64,000 nucleotides of DNA. Origin: Phallus indusiatus. Taxonomy: Eukaryota; Basidiomycota; Agaricomycetes; Phallales; Phallaceae. Under the pieces are notes generated by a model, which worked only from the letters and a program-made list of their open reading frames with translations, did not search any database and was not told the origin of the DNA. Shown in pieces: positions 11,848-23,879 of the stretch (positions are counted from its first letter, which is position 1; each line of letters starts with the position of its first letter). The stretch lies in NCBI GenBank assembly GCA_027605045.1, contig JAQFWX010000008.1, forward strand, positions 620,001 to 684,000. The letters run 5' to 3'. A program made the position numbers and the translations under genes.

Positions 11848-13093
11848 TTACGTACTTGCTTGCTGTTGCATTTCATCCTGTGATTGCTTGAACAGTACAA
11901 TGCCAGCAAATATGAATCCTACTAGCGCCCCTAATTGGAAAATGATCCAAAAGATGGCCCATACTACAGGAAAATATAAGTTAATGATCTTGAATTTGAA
12001 AACAGAATTACCATGAGCAGGGATCTTGGGGTACAACAAGCTGAACTGAGTGGTATCAGCGTCATTACGCTTTTTGAAGAATTTTTCGTCGCTGATGTCC
12101 CCTTTGAAAAGATAGCCATTTGTTAATATAGGTTGTTATCGCATTAGCCGACAAAACACTTGCAAATGACATAAAGAATGTTGATAATCCCAAGGAATAG
12201 GCAGTACCACCTTAGAGCAGAGCTTCATAAATGATATGAGAATACTGGAGATGATACACAAACACAAAGAAAAATTTACGCGTGATCAATGAACCAGAAC
12301 CCAATTAAAAGGCCTTCATAAGCCAGAGTAAGAATAACCGTCCTAGTTCGATGAAGATCAAAAAAGGTCAAGACGAGAGTTCAGCATCTACTTTACAATT
12401 TATCACGAACAAGTGCAAGGGGGCAAAGCAAACCAACACCAATGATAAAACCTGTGTAACGTGAAGACGTCTGTCAAAAAACTGCGAGCTAGGTTTAGGA
12501 ATGAGAATGGAAGACACATACTACAGATCTTTGCTACGAGAGTATCCCAGCCAGCTAGGACAAAAACACCACCGATGATGGTGGAACCGATATAACCTGC
12601 GGTGAGAATAGTCGGAGGATGACCACCTTCAACTAACGTACATCCACCGAGATTTGGGTCAATAGTAATTCTGATGACTGTGCCACCTGTCAGAATCGCC
12701 TGTAGTTAATTCGTTAAAAAAGCGAGAAAAAAAGAGCAACATACAGAATGTGTTACTTACCATAATAGTATGACAGAGTTCGTGCCATCCGATGGTAAAT
12801 AGCTGTCAGATTTAAGCTTAGGTGTACTGAGGAAGAAGAAAATTGAATACCTTGAAGGGAATTATGATATTTCGAACAACGGGAGCATTCCATATGGCAA
12901 ACACAACGGTGATATATACTAAGATCTAAAATTACATTCCTTTTAGAATTCCAGATGTTTCATACTTTGCCAGTAATTAGAGACAAACCACATAAATGAC
13001 GACTGCTTGGTCGTGAGTGGGAGTGATATTGGGTGGTGAGGGCGCAATTTTGGGAGCTACTGGTGGTCGTGGTGGTGGCGTTGGAGTTGACAT
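11848..13093 (-). CDS. M50B-like membrane zinc peptidase family protein
   Basis: Multi-pass protein with an HExxH zinc motif inside LFTIGWHELCHTIM (near 12770-12800), the layout of the fungal peptidase M50B-like family. ATG at 13091-13093 gives a proline-rich cytosolic start (MSTPTPPPRPPVAPK), then HDQAVVIYV. Membrane segments follow: ITVVFAIWNAPVV, IGSTIIGGVFVLAGW, IIGVGLLCPLALV, GLLIGFWFIDH, LFLGIINIFYVI and VVWAIFWIIFQLGALVGFIF. Between them lies ITIDPNLGGCTLVEGGHPPT. At least seven introns of 50-65 bases. The C terminus reads QSQDEMQQQAST with TAA at 11848; a GTACGT just before the stop could alternatively be a donor. The substrate is unknown. Confidence 0.8.
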
Positions 13094-13311
13094 CCGTGCG
13101 TCCTGGCGTCCTCGACTTGGTTGCACGCCGGGTGTGTGTACGTACGCTCGCAGGAAATCTCGCGGGGCCGATCAGCCACGATTAACGCGTGACTGCTTCC
13201 GAGTGAAGTCACGTGCAGTCTCGATCGGACGATTCCTATTGGACAGTTACATACATTCATAGTACATAAAAGTGTACAATTTCTAGTCGTAGTTTTCTAC
13301 ACGAAAGCTGC

Positions 13312-15916
13312 TTAAACCTGTCTCGATTCATCTGTGTTCAGAATCAAAGTGCTGAAGAATCGAACATAGTCCACCATTCCCAAAGCAGACACCGCTAAAA
13401 ACACAGATGGTCAACTAAAGTTTACAGAATGCAAATATTCATTTGTACCTTCGTTAACCGAATGAACACTTCCTCCAGGATAGGTGCCTAGAGAAACATG
13501 TTGGCAAAATGATATAAAATGAGTCATATTAGTCTCACCATTCGGTCTGACGTGATGGCTGTATCTGTTTACAAGCATAGGTAAAACAAGAATTTCCACA
13601 AGAGGTTACATTAAAAACTAACCGGAAAATATGGGGCGTTAGTTTCCAGTAATACCTCGTATCTAAACGGTCATCAGCAAAAAAGCGTGTCAAGTTTAGC
13701 CATAGCTTTTACCAGTGTCTACATGTGACGTTAGCTCGAACTCAGTGCCTACACAAAAAGGTATTTGTACTCACTTCCGGTCATGGAGCCAGGTGCAATA
13801 ATAACCTTTTGAAAGTAATAAACATTCACACTAAAAGATAAGGAAAAGACGGATGATATACCTTATCCAGACTCTCCTCAACTCCAGATTCTTCGATCGT
13901 AGCCCTGATGGAGGCAGATAGTAAATTCCAAGGAGCAGAGCCGTACGTAGGAGATTTAGGTGCAGGCTCAAGAGCATTGCCAAACGCATCGTATGTGAAT
14001 ACGCTGCCTTCCGAAGAACCCGTCGAAACTAATTCTCCGAACGATGTAAAAGATAAATTATACTCTTGTACTACCGGCTTGAGGAGGGCAGATACTCGCT
14101 CTTTTAAGGCGTCAACAGAGCTGGGGAAAAAGTACGTCAAAGTCGAGCGTAAGAATCTTCATGAATTTACGCACCTCACTGTATCGATACGGTGGTTGAC
14201 CACGGCTTTAGCTTGTTCCGGAAGTGCATTGACTTTTACTCCCCCTTCAATTAAATCTACTGCCTGTGTTGTTCCTAGCGTGTACTTCATCTCAGGGTAG
14301 GCAGATAATATCTCTTTCTCGACACGTTTGAGAGCTCTGTCCGATTTCAATGAGCGGACTATGTTTCGGACCAGAGATTTTGGAACTTTAGGTGCATGGA
14401 CAAAGCATTGAATAGTTTCATATGTGGTTTGCTCGCGTACTAAATGAGGCTGAGGTGGATTCCGTTCAAGAGCGACCAAGAGACTTGATAAAATGCCAAT
14501 GCTCTACATCATCAGCTAGATATGAAGGGTCCAATGAGAAACAATCCTTCTTACAGTGTGATCCCTTGGACGACTTGAATGACCTCCGGGGGTATTAACT
14601 TGAATGGCAACATCCAAATATCCCTACATTACTCAACATTAGAATCTGTTTGAAACAAAAGAAAATTTATCGAACCTTCTCAGCAGTACCTGGCGCGATT
14701 GCTATGGCACCATAGGCATTAATCGATAACCCTAAATTACTCTCTCATCAGGACTTGACCTCTAACACCAAGATTGAAAGCCTTCATACCTCCTTCGTCA
14801 ACCAAGAAAGCGAACCCATCCTCCCCATAAGTTTGTGTGAGGTACTTGCCTATTTCGTAAGCACCCTTGAAACACAACGGAAATTAAGTTGAATGGCTAA
14901 GGAGAGGGCTAATATAAAATGGTACAGACAAAAAGTCCACTTGTTTCTTCATCAAATCCATAAGCCAGAACAACCGATCTCTCGGGCTGAAAGCCTTTCT
15001 TGAGCAATGTTTCAACCGCCGACCTAGGCATTTCAACTCGAAAATGAAAAATGGATACAAAAGAGAGAGAAAAAAGGAAAAATACATAAGGCTAATTAGA
15101 CCGCTTTTGTCGTCGCTACTCCCGCGGCCCCATATATAAGTGCCTTCGAGAAACAGGTGTTAGTTGGTTCACAAACACCAAAGAGATATCTCACCATCGT
15201 AGTAACCGGAGTAAGGTGGATGTATCCATTGATCAACCGTCAAAGGATCAATGGGAACGACGTCTGAAGAAGAAAAAAATGTGAAAAGACCATAAGACGT
15301 ATATCTCATAAAGAGTGAATACCTTGATGTGCAGTTAAGAGCAAGGGCTTGAGGGATTCATCGGTCCCTTGCCAGTGGTAAACAAGACCATAAGTATTGA
15401 CCTTAGTCAATTTAAGACTTGTATGACTGACATTGTGCGCATTTAATGACATGAGTAGGGCTATTCCTTCCCGGACAGAATGGAGACTTACATCAAAGGA
15501 TAGGCCGAAAGCAGATAATCGTGGAACTGACCAAATACTTTCCAGCGCGGGTCCTCGTCTATAGGCCCCATAGAATCATGAGATTCACTCGGAACTTGGA
15601 CTGCGCCCGAAAGCCATTTGGCTACTTGATCCTTGAAATCTTCCGTGTGGTAAAGATCGTTGAGCTCGGCATGAAGTTTAGCTGACTTTTGAGGAGTTTG
15701 GCTCTCCACTTGAGGACATAATTTATCCATGTCATCTAGAGATGGCGAGAAGACTAAGTCTTTGACCCCATTTGAGAGAGGATAGCATTTGAAAGTCAAG
15801 ACTGTTGCTAGGATGGTCAGGCTTAGCCACTGCCACTTTTTCGAAAGCCTGGACCTCGAAGGGAACGTCTTGGGTTCCACGAGTGGGATTTCTAGATCTC
15901 CTTTGCCTTTTGACAT
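13312..15916 (-). CDS. CPS1: Vacuolar carboxypeptidase S (Gly-X carboxypeptidase), copy A
   Basis: M20-family zinc peptidase that removes C-terminal residues from peptides in the vacuole. ATG at 15914-15916 gives MSKGKGDLEIPLVEPK; an in-frame ATG at 15994 is an alternative. A type II membrane anchor follows (LSLTILATVLTFKCYPL). Catalytic blocks: LLLTAHQDVVP, DPLTVDQWIHPPYSGYYDGT, YIWGRGSSDDKSG, YGFDEETSG (general base and ligand Glu), then NTPGGHSSRPRDHTSIGI and the final-ligand region VHSVNEG. It ends LILNTDESRQV. More than a dozen introns fit, including a 6-base micro-exon (13713-13718). Copy C (24910-27524) is a close paralogue and copy B (about 24200-24442) a 5' relic. Confidence 0.9.
13713..13718 (-). 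other. CPS1: Six-base micro-exon of CPS1 copy A
   Basis: On the minus strand, ACACTG is preceded by an acceptor (..TGTAG) and followed by a donor (GTAAAA). Joining it between ..ATGACCGGAA and ATACGAGG.. gives MTGNTDTRYYW, the conserved family motif. Skipping it would delete two codons of that motif. The identical element is at 25311-25316 in copy C. Confidence 0.7.
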
Positions 15917-16400
15917 AACAATGACTTTACCAGGATTGTTCTGAAAACTTGAAGAAGTTGCGCTGCTGTCAATGAATTTGGGGAGTTGAGTCAAGATTCA
16001 AGAAGTAATTTTTTTACGCGAAACTCGTGTGTAATAAATAATTTCACAACAAAATACTCAACTCAGGTTCGACAACGCCATGTGAACATTTAGTAATTGG
16101 TGGGAGATAAGATTATCCCGCATCGTGGAATCGTGTGAACGTCCGGAACATGTCTCGGAAGTCCGAAATGGGAACTGAAATTATCTATGACGCTCTTTGA
16201 ACACGTACACTTTGAACGCGTACAAATCTTGAACATCAACAGCAAGCATTGAAAAAGAATGCACGGGTTGGTAGGATTACAGGTTCAGAAGTTACATGAA
16301 TTCAATGTCCGTCAAACTTTCAATGATGTATTTTGTACGAGTGTTTGACTGAGAATTCGAGTCAGTAACGCGAGTTCTCGCTTTTATTAAGCTCTGGTGA
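15735..16400. repeat. Duplicated block, copy A (5' exon and upstream flank of CPS1)
   Basis: Includes the first coding exon of copy A and about 480 bases upstream. The same order of sequence recurs at about 24200-24830 (copy B) and 27315-27765 (copy C). Shared landmarks are the AATAAATAATTTCACAA tract, TCAGGTTCGACA, GATAAGATTAT, CGTCCGGAACAT and, in A and B, TTTGAACGCGTACAAAT. The non-coding part between 15917 and 16497 holds no gene that I can see. Confidence 0.8.
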
Positions 16401-16497
16401 CGCGTGTAATAACACGATAGACAGGAATGTTAAAAAGAACGATATAGTAGTGTTTGTCGATGATACATGCTTTATTGTTGAGAATACAATATATAAA

Positions 16498-18800
16498 TTA
16501 TGTCTTTTTACTATTCTTCTTCTTCTTACCCTTCCCATTATTCTCGCTCTCGCGAATCTCTAAAGATCCACCAGCCGCCTCCTGCAACACTCCACCATCA
16601 TGATTATCTCCAGCAGCAGCAGTGGATATCTTCTCCTTCACATCCAAATAAACCATCAAATCCCGCACCTGTTCCTCCAGTTCACCAACTCTCATCTCAG
16701 TCTTCTTCCTCTCCACCTCAGCCATCTCCGCTTTCTGCTTCACCTTCTCCAAATTCTTCATCAACCCCTGACTAACAGCTCTCTCCTCCTTCAACTCCCT
16801 CTCCAATGTTCTCGCAACCTCCATAAACTTCTCACACCGTTTCTCGATCCTCGTTTTCTCGCGCTGCCATCCTAAAACCTGTTCCTCCTCTTTCTCCTTC
16901 AGCCGATTAATCTCATCCCTGTCGAACTCCTTTTGAGCCACCAACTCTTTCTCAAGTACATTAATCTGATCCTGCGCGGATATAAGCATATTCTCCAAAT
17001 GGCTTTTCTGCTGCTCATAATAATCCCGTTGAGAATCCAACTGCGACGTAAGTAGATACGAATACTCAATTCCAATCGCTTCCATCTTCTCCGCATGCAT
17101 CGAATCAATAGACGTAGGACCCAGCCTCGATCCATCCGCATCGCTCCCCAGCGTGGTGGTAGCATTTGTCATAGCAGAAGCAGAAGGCAACTCGACAAGT
17201 TTCCCATCCGTCTTATTCTGAATCAACCGATGCACATACCCATCGCCTGCGTAATCCCAGACTCGCTGTGTTTCGAGTTCGAGAGAGTACAAGTGCATCG
17301 TTAGCTCGTAGTGCGCGTGCGCATGGGCTCGACCGTATCGTCCACAGCCCACGTTCCCGCAAATAAGACAAATCCAAAGATTAGACGTCGAAGAGCAGTC
17401 AAAACAGACGGATAGAGAAGGTCCATTTTGTGAGTCGGCGGCGGCAGTAGATGCGGTTCGATTGTGACGTTGTGCTGTTGTTGTGCCATGCGCCGGAAGA
17501 CGTGTTTGGGAATACCGGCACACTGGACATCTGTAAATCGATATAGAAACTTGAGCCGGCAAATCAAAGAAAGGGGCAAAATATTGTGTAACCTGCTGTC
17601 TCCCCACTTGGTTAAACACATACAATGAAAAGTATGCGAACATGGTACTGTTACAAGTCCCGTAACGGACGTGTCCATTCGTTCAAGACAAACTGGACAA
17701 CTGGGGAGCTCGTGTAAATTGCTCTGAGCAGTCGCCAGACGGGATATAGCGAGAGATGTGGCATCGTTTGACTCGATTTCGATGGATTTCACATTGACTG
17801 CGTGACATATTTCACTGGGCTTTGAAAGTAAATTAAGTATTCTGACGAATTATTATGTATATACACACGTACCTCTAGGACGTTAAACGGACGACCATTG
17901 TATTCTTGTGAGAAGAGTACAGCGTCGTCCCTAGATCTGAACTTTAGCAACACTATTGTGCGATTAGGCGACGAATCGCTAAAAACATGACAAATCGTTA
18001 GTTATCCCAAAAGGCCGGAAAACAAGAGTCGGACGAATTGCGAATCACCGAATCATCCTCAAATGCGCCACACTTTCTGAAGCAGGAGCAATAAAAGTCA
18101 TAAAATCAACAGGAGTCATATACGACGGCACAGCAAGAACAGCAAGAGTCGTTCCATCATTTGAATCTTCCACTTTGACGACGGTATTTAATTGCAGTGG
18201 GTTTTCAAATTCATTTGTAGGAGAAGAGTAGATGTTCTTATTTTTCTCCTCTTCTTCTCTTTGGTCATGATCGTTTACAAAAGTCGCAATGCTTTGATTA
18301 TAATTGTGAGTGTGTCGATAGATGTGTACAACGCCTTCAGGTAAGAATGTGCTTCCTTGCGAGAGGATGTGGGTTTTGAAGGGTTGGTGGCCCTGATTAT
18401 CTGTGCTCCTTACAACAGATTTATTCTTCTCTACAGAGAAGTAACATTAGAACCTTTTGAAGAGAAGCAGAATTCAAAACTTACGCTGAAGTTTAGAAAC
18501 AGAAGTCTGAGTGTTCTCCTGTTCCATTATTAAATCAGACTCCTCGATGCTCGTAGGCTCTTCCGAATCCAGCCAATCAATAGTAATACTACCAAACCTC
18601 CAGTCGTTCGTGGTCTTTCCTTCGTTATTGGTATAATAATGAGTATAAGTCGCTGAATAGCGGTGAGAGGGTAGTTTTTCAAATAGATTTTTGGGCCAAT
18701 AAGGACTCGGACTTGGACTTGGAGAAGTTGTATTATGTGTGTGGTGGTAACCTTTGGTCAATCGGAATCGAAGGCTATAATCGTTCATGACATTTTTCAA
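16498..18800 (-). CDS. ETP1: BRAP2/Etp1-type RING and UBP zinc-finger ubiquitin ligase
   Basis: Homologue of BRCA1-associated protein 2 / yeast Etp1. The N-terminal exon (MKNVMNDYSLRFRLTKGYHH..) leads into the BRAP2 RRM-like region. The RING finger spans ELPSCPVCLERMD, VPCSHTFHCMCLTKWGDSR and, after an intron, CPVCRYSQTR. A UBP-type zinc finger follows: CFDCSSTSNLWICLICGNVG, CGRYGRAHAHAHYELTMHLY, RVWDYAGDGYVHRLIQNKTD. The last 180 residues form a long coiled coil (QRDYYEQQKSHLENMLISAQ onwards, rich in E/K/R/L heptads), ending in a lysine-rich KKKKNSKKT tail. The RING splits exactly at the intron near 17520-17600. Domain order matches the family. The start at 18800 is the first ATG; a second is at 18788. 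Confidence 0.92.
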
Positions 18801-20897
18801 AAAGTAGGGGTTAGAATTTGTCGTTCAAAGTTCGTTTTGGTGGTGCTGGTGAATAGATCGGTAGAGCCATGCCGCGGTGAAGTCACTGACTGCCCGTATT
18901 TCGTCACGCGTCTGGTTTCGACGGTGCCGTCTTTCACCTTCGTACTACACAGACTCCGGTGCTTGCCCTCAAACTTGTTAGACTCGGTCGCCAATCTTCA
19001 ATCTAAAGGTGTAGATCTCGAGCGTTGTGTCTAAAGCAGTAAACAGTCCACAGAGTACTTGCTGGCGTCCATCAAACCTTTCCGTCATTGCTTGCATTCT
19101 CGCCCCCAGTTTCACTGTACTCGAGTATGAATTACTCCAAATCTTTCAATCTTCAGTCTATCCAACGCTTGAAATTTCCGTCGCGATACTATCCCTATTA
19201 TTGAGCGCGATGCATCGTTTGATACTCTCAAATTACGAGACGGCGTCTCCATGACCTGTAGTTATCTTGCGGCGGGACAGCCACGTCTCCAGAACTGTTC
19301 GGCCCATATTCATGACCGGTGGGTCATTATATAGAAAGATAATGTCTCCTCGATTTGTTCATCGAACTACGAAGCAAGGCGCTCGAGCTCAGCACTGCCT
19401 AGTCATAGTTGACGAGTGGCTTTGGCTTTGACTGGAACCAAACTCGCTAGCATTGAGCAGCCATATGACACTACTCCTGGGCGAGAGTCAATCGGCCCAG
19501 TACCCAGCCTATTGATTGCGACCGACCTAGGATTACCGTGTCGCCCATAGGCCCTTATTACATCGTTTCACGGGCCTTCCAGTTTCCCGTCGCCTGCAAC
19601 CTTACCCACCGTCGTTTTGTTTGATCGTTAAATGATTCTCCTCCTTTGTGAGCATCTCTCAAGCCGCGCAACATGTCTATCGGTCCAGAGCGTCTTACAT
19701 TTTCTTCACTGCTGAACCAGCCATTGCAAATGGACGCACATCGTCATAAGTCCGTGCATTCATTACTGGGCATGGCGTCTCTTTTGCAATGTTTCACTCC
19801 AGTCCCATGGGCCGATGCCTGGTCTTCATTCCATCGTCTAAAGGCCGTCGGTGTTGAGGCGGGGAAGACGGCTTCTTGTGCGGTGTATAAGACATGAATT
19901 GCCCTTCCGGCGACTGGTGGCAAGCCTACACTATCTACATTGCACGGACATTCCGTTCTACGAAGAACAAATGCATCAATGTTTATGCCGGGGCTTATCA
20001 CGAACCTGGCTCCAACGCTATCGCTTATGCATGTATGCTTTCCTATGCTTTCGGCTCCTCAAGCCTCAAGACTCTGTGCCCTACAGTTAAAGTCACATCC
20101 TTGGACATCAATGTCGCCTCCTGCTATTGGACCGTCATGAGACGGGGCAGAACTCAATCATTCGAGCGTCATAATTTGATAGCAAACATTTATACGTATC
20201 ACAGCTACCAGTCCTATCCCCAGATGCCTTTCAATACCCCGAACAAAATTGGCAAACTGGCCGAGCTGACAATAATGGCGCTGAGATTCTCAATCGGGAC
20301 GTCGTTGGAGCCATAATTGGACGCTGCATAACGCCTTTGTCAACTGCATACTTAAATTGGCAATGCGTGCAAAATAACACGGGAATACTGGGCTGATTCA
20401 GCTCGGAGGGTACTCTCATTATGTGTCTGCGCGGCTGTGGGCAACGGCCGGGTATCTCAGGTTCGTCAAATCAAGTATGAGAGAGACGAATTTGAGTGAC
20501 CGTATTTATATGTTTGAAAACGTGAACGGGACTTTTCGATTCTGATTATATCCATAAAGCGCACGCATCTTAGGTCGGCCATTCTGAAAGGCATTAAGGC
20601 TAGGGTAAACTTGACTGATGATAGTCATACTAATGTGAGCCAATTGCAGACTTTTTTGTGCAGGCTCAACGTTTAACGTTCACGGGCAGTGGAATTACGG
20701 TCTATGAAGATAATTTTCATACAATGGTTTAATTGATAAAACAAAACATATCATGTATTTAGACAAATTGAAAGGGAGATAATTTTAGGTGTGAGGAAAA
20801 ACTAAATAAAGACAGATTCGAACTAGTTGCGAACGTGACTTTAGAGATTGTAAGCACCTCGTAAAACCTGGTGTTAGATGATAAGCATTACTCAGTA
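18801..20897. other. Gene-poor 2.1 kb gap
   Basis: No frame with recognisable family motifs on either strand. Base composition is more CpG-rich than neighbouring introns. Several open frames of 60-140 codons overlap each other at 19670-20420, and none has coding-like structure. It may be decayed repeat or regulatory DNA; I cannot identify it. Confidence 0.5.
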
Positions 20898-23879
20898 TCA
20901 TGAGCGTCGACTGATCCCATTCTCTGCTTCATCGCCAGCTCCGTCCTTTGCTTTATCCTCCGCTTCATCCTCGGCTGTATGATAAGATTTGGAACTATCT
21001 TGATCAGAATCTTGCGAGAAAGTGAGAAATTGATGCAGCAATTACGACTCAAGTGGGCTCACCGTCGGATACATCACCTGATTCAGGTTGAATAGAACAT
21101 ATTAAAGGAAGACCTAAGATACGGGCACCTTCATCGCTCTTTGGATCGATGCCCAACGCAGCGTGAGCCTCCTGGATAAACTCAAACCCTCCATAATTAA
21201 TATGAAGCATACGGAGGGTTCGACAAGTTTGAACTCTGAATGCATTTGAGTCAAAACAAAGGGCGTCCATGTCAGAACAATATAGTCTCTCGGACCCCGA
21301 AGGATCAAGAGACCAGTATGTATCCAGCGTTTCCTCGCGTGCCGCCGGTCTCGAAATAAAGAAGTATAATTCTTTGTGCCCAGAAATTTCAACTGAACAC
21401 CTGAGCCTGGAAGGAATCTGGATGTGCCACGAGAATCCAGTAACTACAATGGCCGTACGTTTGAATAAAATCATCTATACATCGACACGATGATAGTGAA
21501 ATTGGCGTACCAATGTAAACTTTACAAGCGCAATCATTACAAGACTCGTGCAACCCATCGGTTCTTGCAAGTAAGAAGCCAATTTGACTGACATATGCAC
21601 GAGTTAACCGTTCCCAGATAGCATAATCCGAATATTTGACATCACATTCAACCACCACCACTGTCTGGAGATCATCAGTAGCCAAAATGCCTGCTGTATC
21701 TACAGGCACGCTAATCCTAAAAACATTCAAGTGATATTCAGTGCCACTACATAATGTGAAACGTGCTATACCTAAAATGTTCACCATAATCTTCGACGGT
21801 CAATTCTGTATGCAATATTTTATCACGAACAAACCAATCCAATGATGATGGTTCTTTGCATGGAAAAAAACCTAATTTAGCTGCTTCCGAAGCATCAAAT
21901 GTATTGTTGTGTCGATCAGCTAACAGAACGTCACCAGTGTAGACAGGATATACTGGTGCGAAGACATCCTTCCATGTAAAGACACATATGGTGCCATAGA
22001 GATCCCATAAGAAAGAGGGTTCCAAAGGAACATTTGACTTTTTGGACAAATGTAGTATGCCTACTCTTTCCATGATCTTGGCCGACTCCTCTCGAGACAT
22101 AGTGCAAATATGCACCATCCTCCACTGAGAAACAAGGATAACTTGTAGAATATTCGGCGACCATTCCTGATATTAAAAAATAAATTTATAATTTTTCATG
22201 CCTTTAAAGATGAGAAAAATGAACTAACAAATACGACAATCCCCCGTCCATCTAGAACGTTCACAAAAAAAGACGCAAGATATCCATCCTCTCGGTCTTT
22301 GAAACCGATAAAATTGTCAGAGAATTGCAGACCCCGCCAAGATATAATGGCATGGTGAGATATACCCTCTGCCACGTATTCACAGCCTTCCTGTAAGCAG
22401 AAGGCAAACGGTGAGATACGAACAATTGGCGGAATCGTGGTCGATTCAAGCTCACTCGAAAAGACGAAGTCTGAGATGTATTTGAAGAAGAAATTTCATC
22501 AAATATTGTGGCAGCTCACTATATAGCGCATATCCATGTACCAACCCAATGCATCGCTGAATCTTGAATTGAATTGATAAAATGGAATACACCACGCTAT
22601 ATATATATACATAGTAAATTTTGATTTTGATTTCGTGAAGTGACATAAACGAACGGTTGTGAAAGACAAGGCCAGGGCTTTCTTCTGACGTGATTATGCC
22701 AAATAGCTGCATCACATTTGGATGACTTGCATGAAGAATGAGCTACCGTTGATAACTATTTCACAAGAGAAGAGTGTATTACCGATATCGCGAATACCAC
22801 TCCTTCTCTTTTTTAAATTTCTGTTGAAAGTATAAGAATATAGCGAAGAAACGGCGGTATTTTTGTGACGCACAGAAATAGCATCGCGACCTTTGTAGAC
22901 ACGGGCCATCCGTGTCTGACTCTCTTGTTTCCATCGGACTTCCCAGTGTTCAACTTGTCCATTTGAGGTATTCTTGAGTACATTTAAATCGCCCAGTTTG
23001 ATTTTCTCGAACTGGTCACTTTCAGACAACTTCAGAACACGAACGAGCAATCCGACTTACATCCGAGTCATCTGTAGTGTTTTGACGTATGGCCCCTCTG
23101 AGCTAGATATGGGACTGGAATGAAACCAAAATCTGCGTCAAATATATTCGTGCGCACCATAAGATTGATCCGACATTCGTCTATCTGACTTTGATAACGT
23201 GCCAATAAATCCTTTTCACGATCAGCTGCGAAATATCTCCGAAGGAGTTTTGATTTATATGGTTTATTGAATGACTGGAGATCGTTTGCAATATGTTGTA
23301 AGTATCTGTTTATATGAATTCAGACTGGAAAGTATTTCACATGAGCAGAACTGCATACCGATAAAAGCTTTCACAATCTTTCTCAAAGTTATTGAATGAG
23401 TCGGACGCAGTTTCATGATTCTGTTTGGTTTCCTGATAGAGTATTTGGAGAATGGTTGTGATTTTGATTGTCAGATTCTTATAACCATATTGGTTTTGTT
23501 GCATTTGCTTATTTTCTATCAGCACTTGCAAGTCGAGATCCAATGACTGACTCACTTGGATTGGCTTTAGCAGAACCTTGACTAGCTCCGCTGCACTCTT
23601 TAGATATGGGAATGGTAAAAAGCCCCCCACCGCACTAGCTAATTCAGCAACCTGGAAGGCGTTAGGTATCCAGTCAGTTTCGCTCTGCATAACAGATACT
23701 GCGATTGAATCTGATGCAGATGCCTCATGTTCATTCTGGGGGATAGGAGACCTCGCCTTCCGAAAACCCATACCTGGAAATAGATTGTGTGTCGGATGTG
23801 CGCTTGTTCTATGCCTACTAAGGAGAAACTGCCTCGAAGCCTGAGCCACCCTAAATCCGCCAGTCCTCAACCTTTTCAC
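20898..23879 (-). CDS. MLKL-N-terminal-like helical domain plus kinase-like domain protein
   Basis: Multi-exon gene encoding about 800 residues. Residues about 75-210 are helical (FQVAELASAVGGFLPFPYLK, SAAELVKVLLKPIQ, CESFYRYLQHIANDLQSF, LLRRYFAADREKDLLARYQS), as in the MLKL_NTD-like domain of many agaricomycete proteins. Then a kinase-like part: ARVYKGRDAIS, KFKKEKEWYSRYRHPNVMQL, FGIITSEESPGLVFHNRSF. No HRD or DFG motif was seen, so a pseudokinase is likely. Next come WRMVHICTMSREESAKIMER and TYWSLDPSGSERLY, a C-terminal module I recall only from agaricomycete proteins of this type, and an acidic tail. Key introns fit by frame at about 23285-23337, 23110-23150 and 22800-22860, and at 22720-22785, where the splice creates RYRHPNV. 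Function is unknown; a role in cell death or self/non-self reactions is inference from architecture. Confidence 0.72.

Noticed and set aside
16500..16875. Two 91-codon plus-strand frames with Ser/Pro repeats
   Set aside because: Antisense to the lysine/glutamate coiled coil of the BRAP2-type gene.
19894..20316. 140-codon plus-strand open frame
   Set aside because: Overlaps other equally long frames, has no family motif and no fitting splice pattern.
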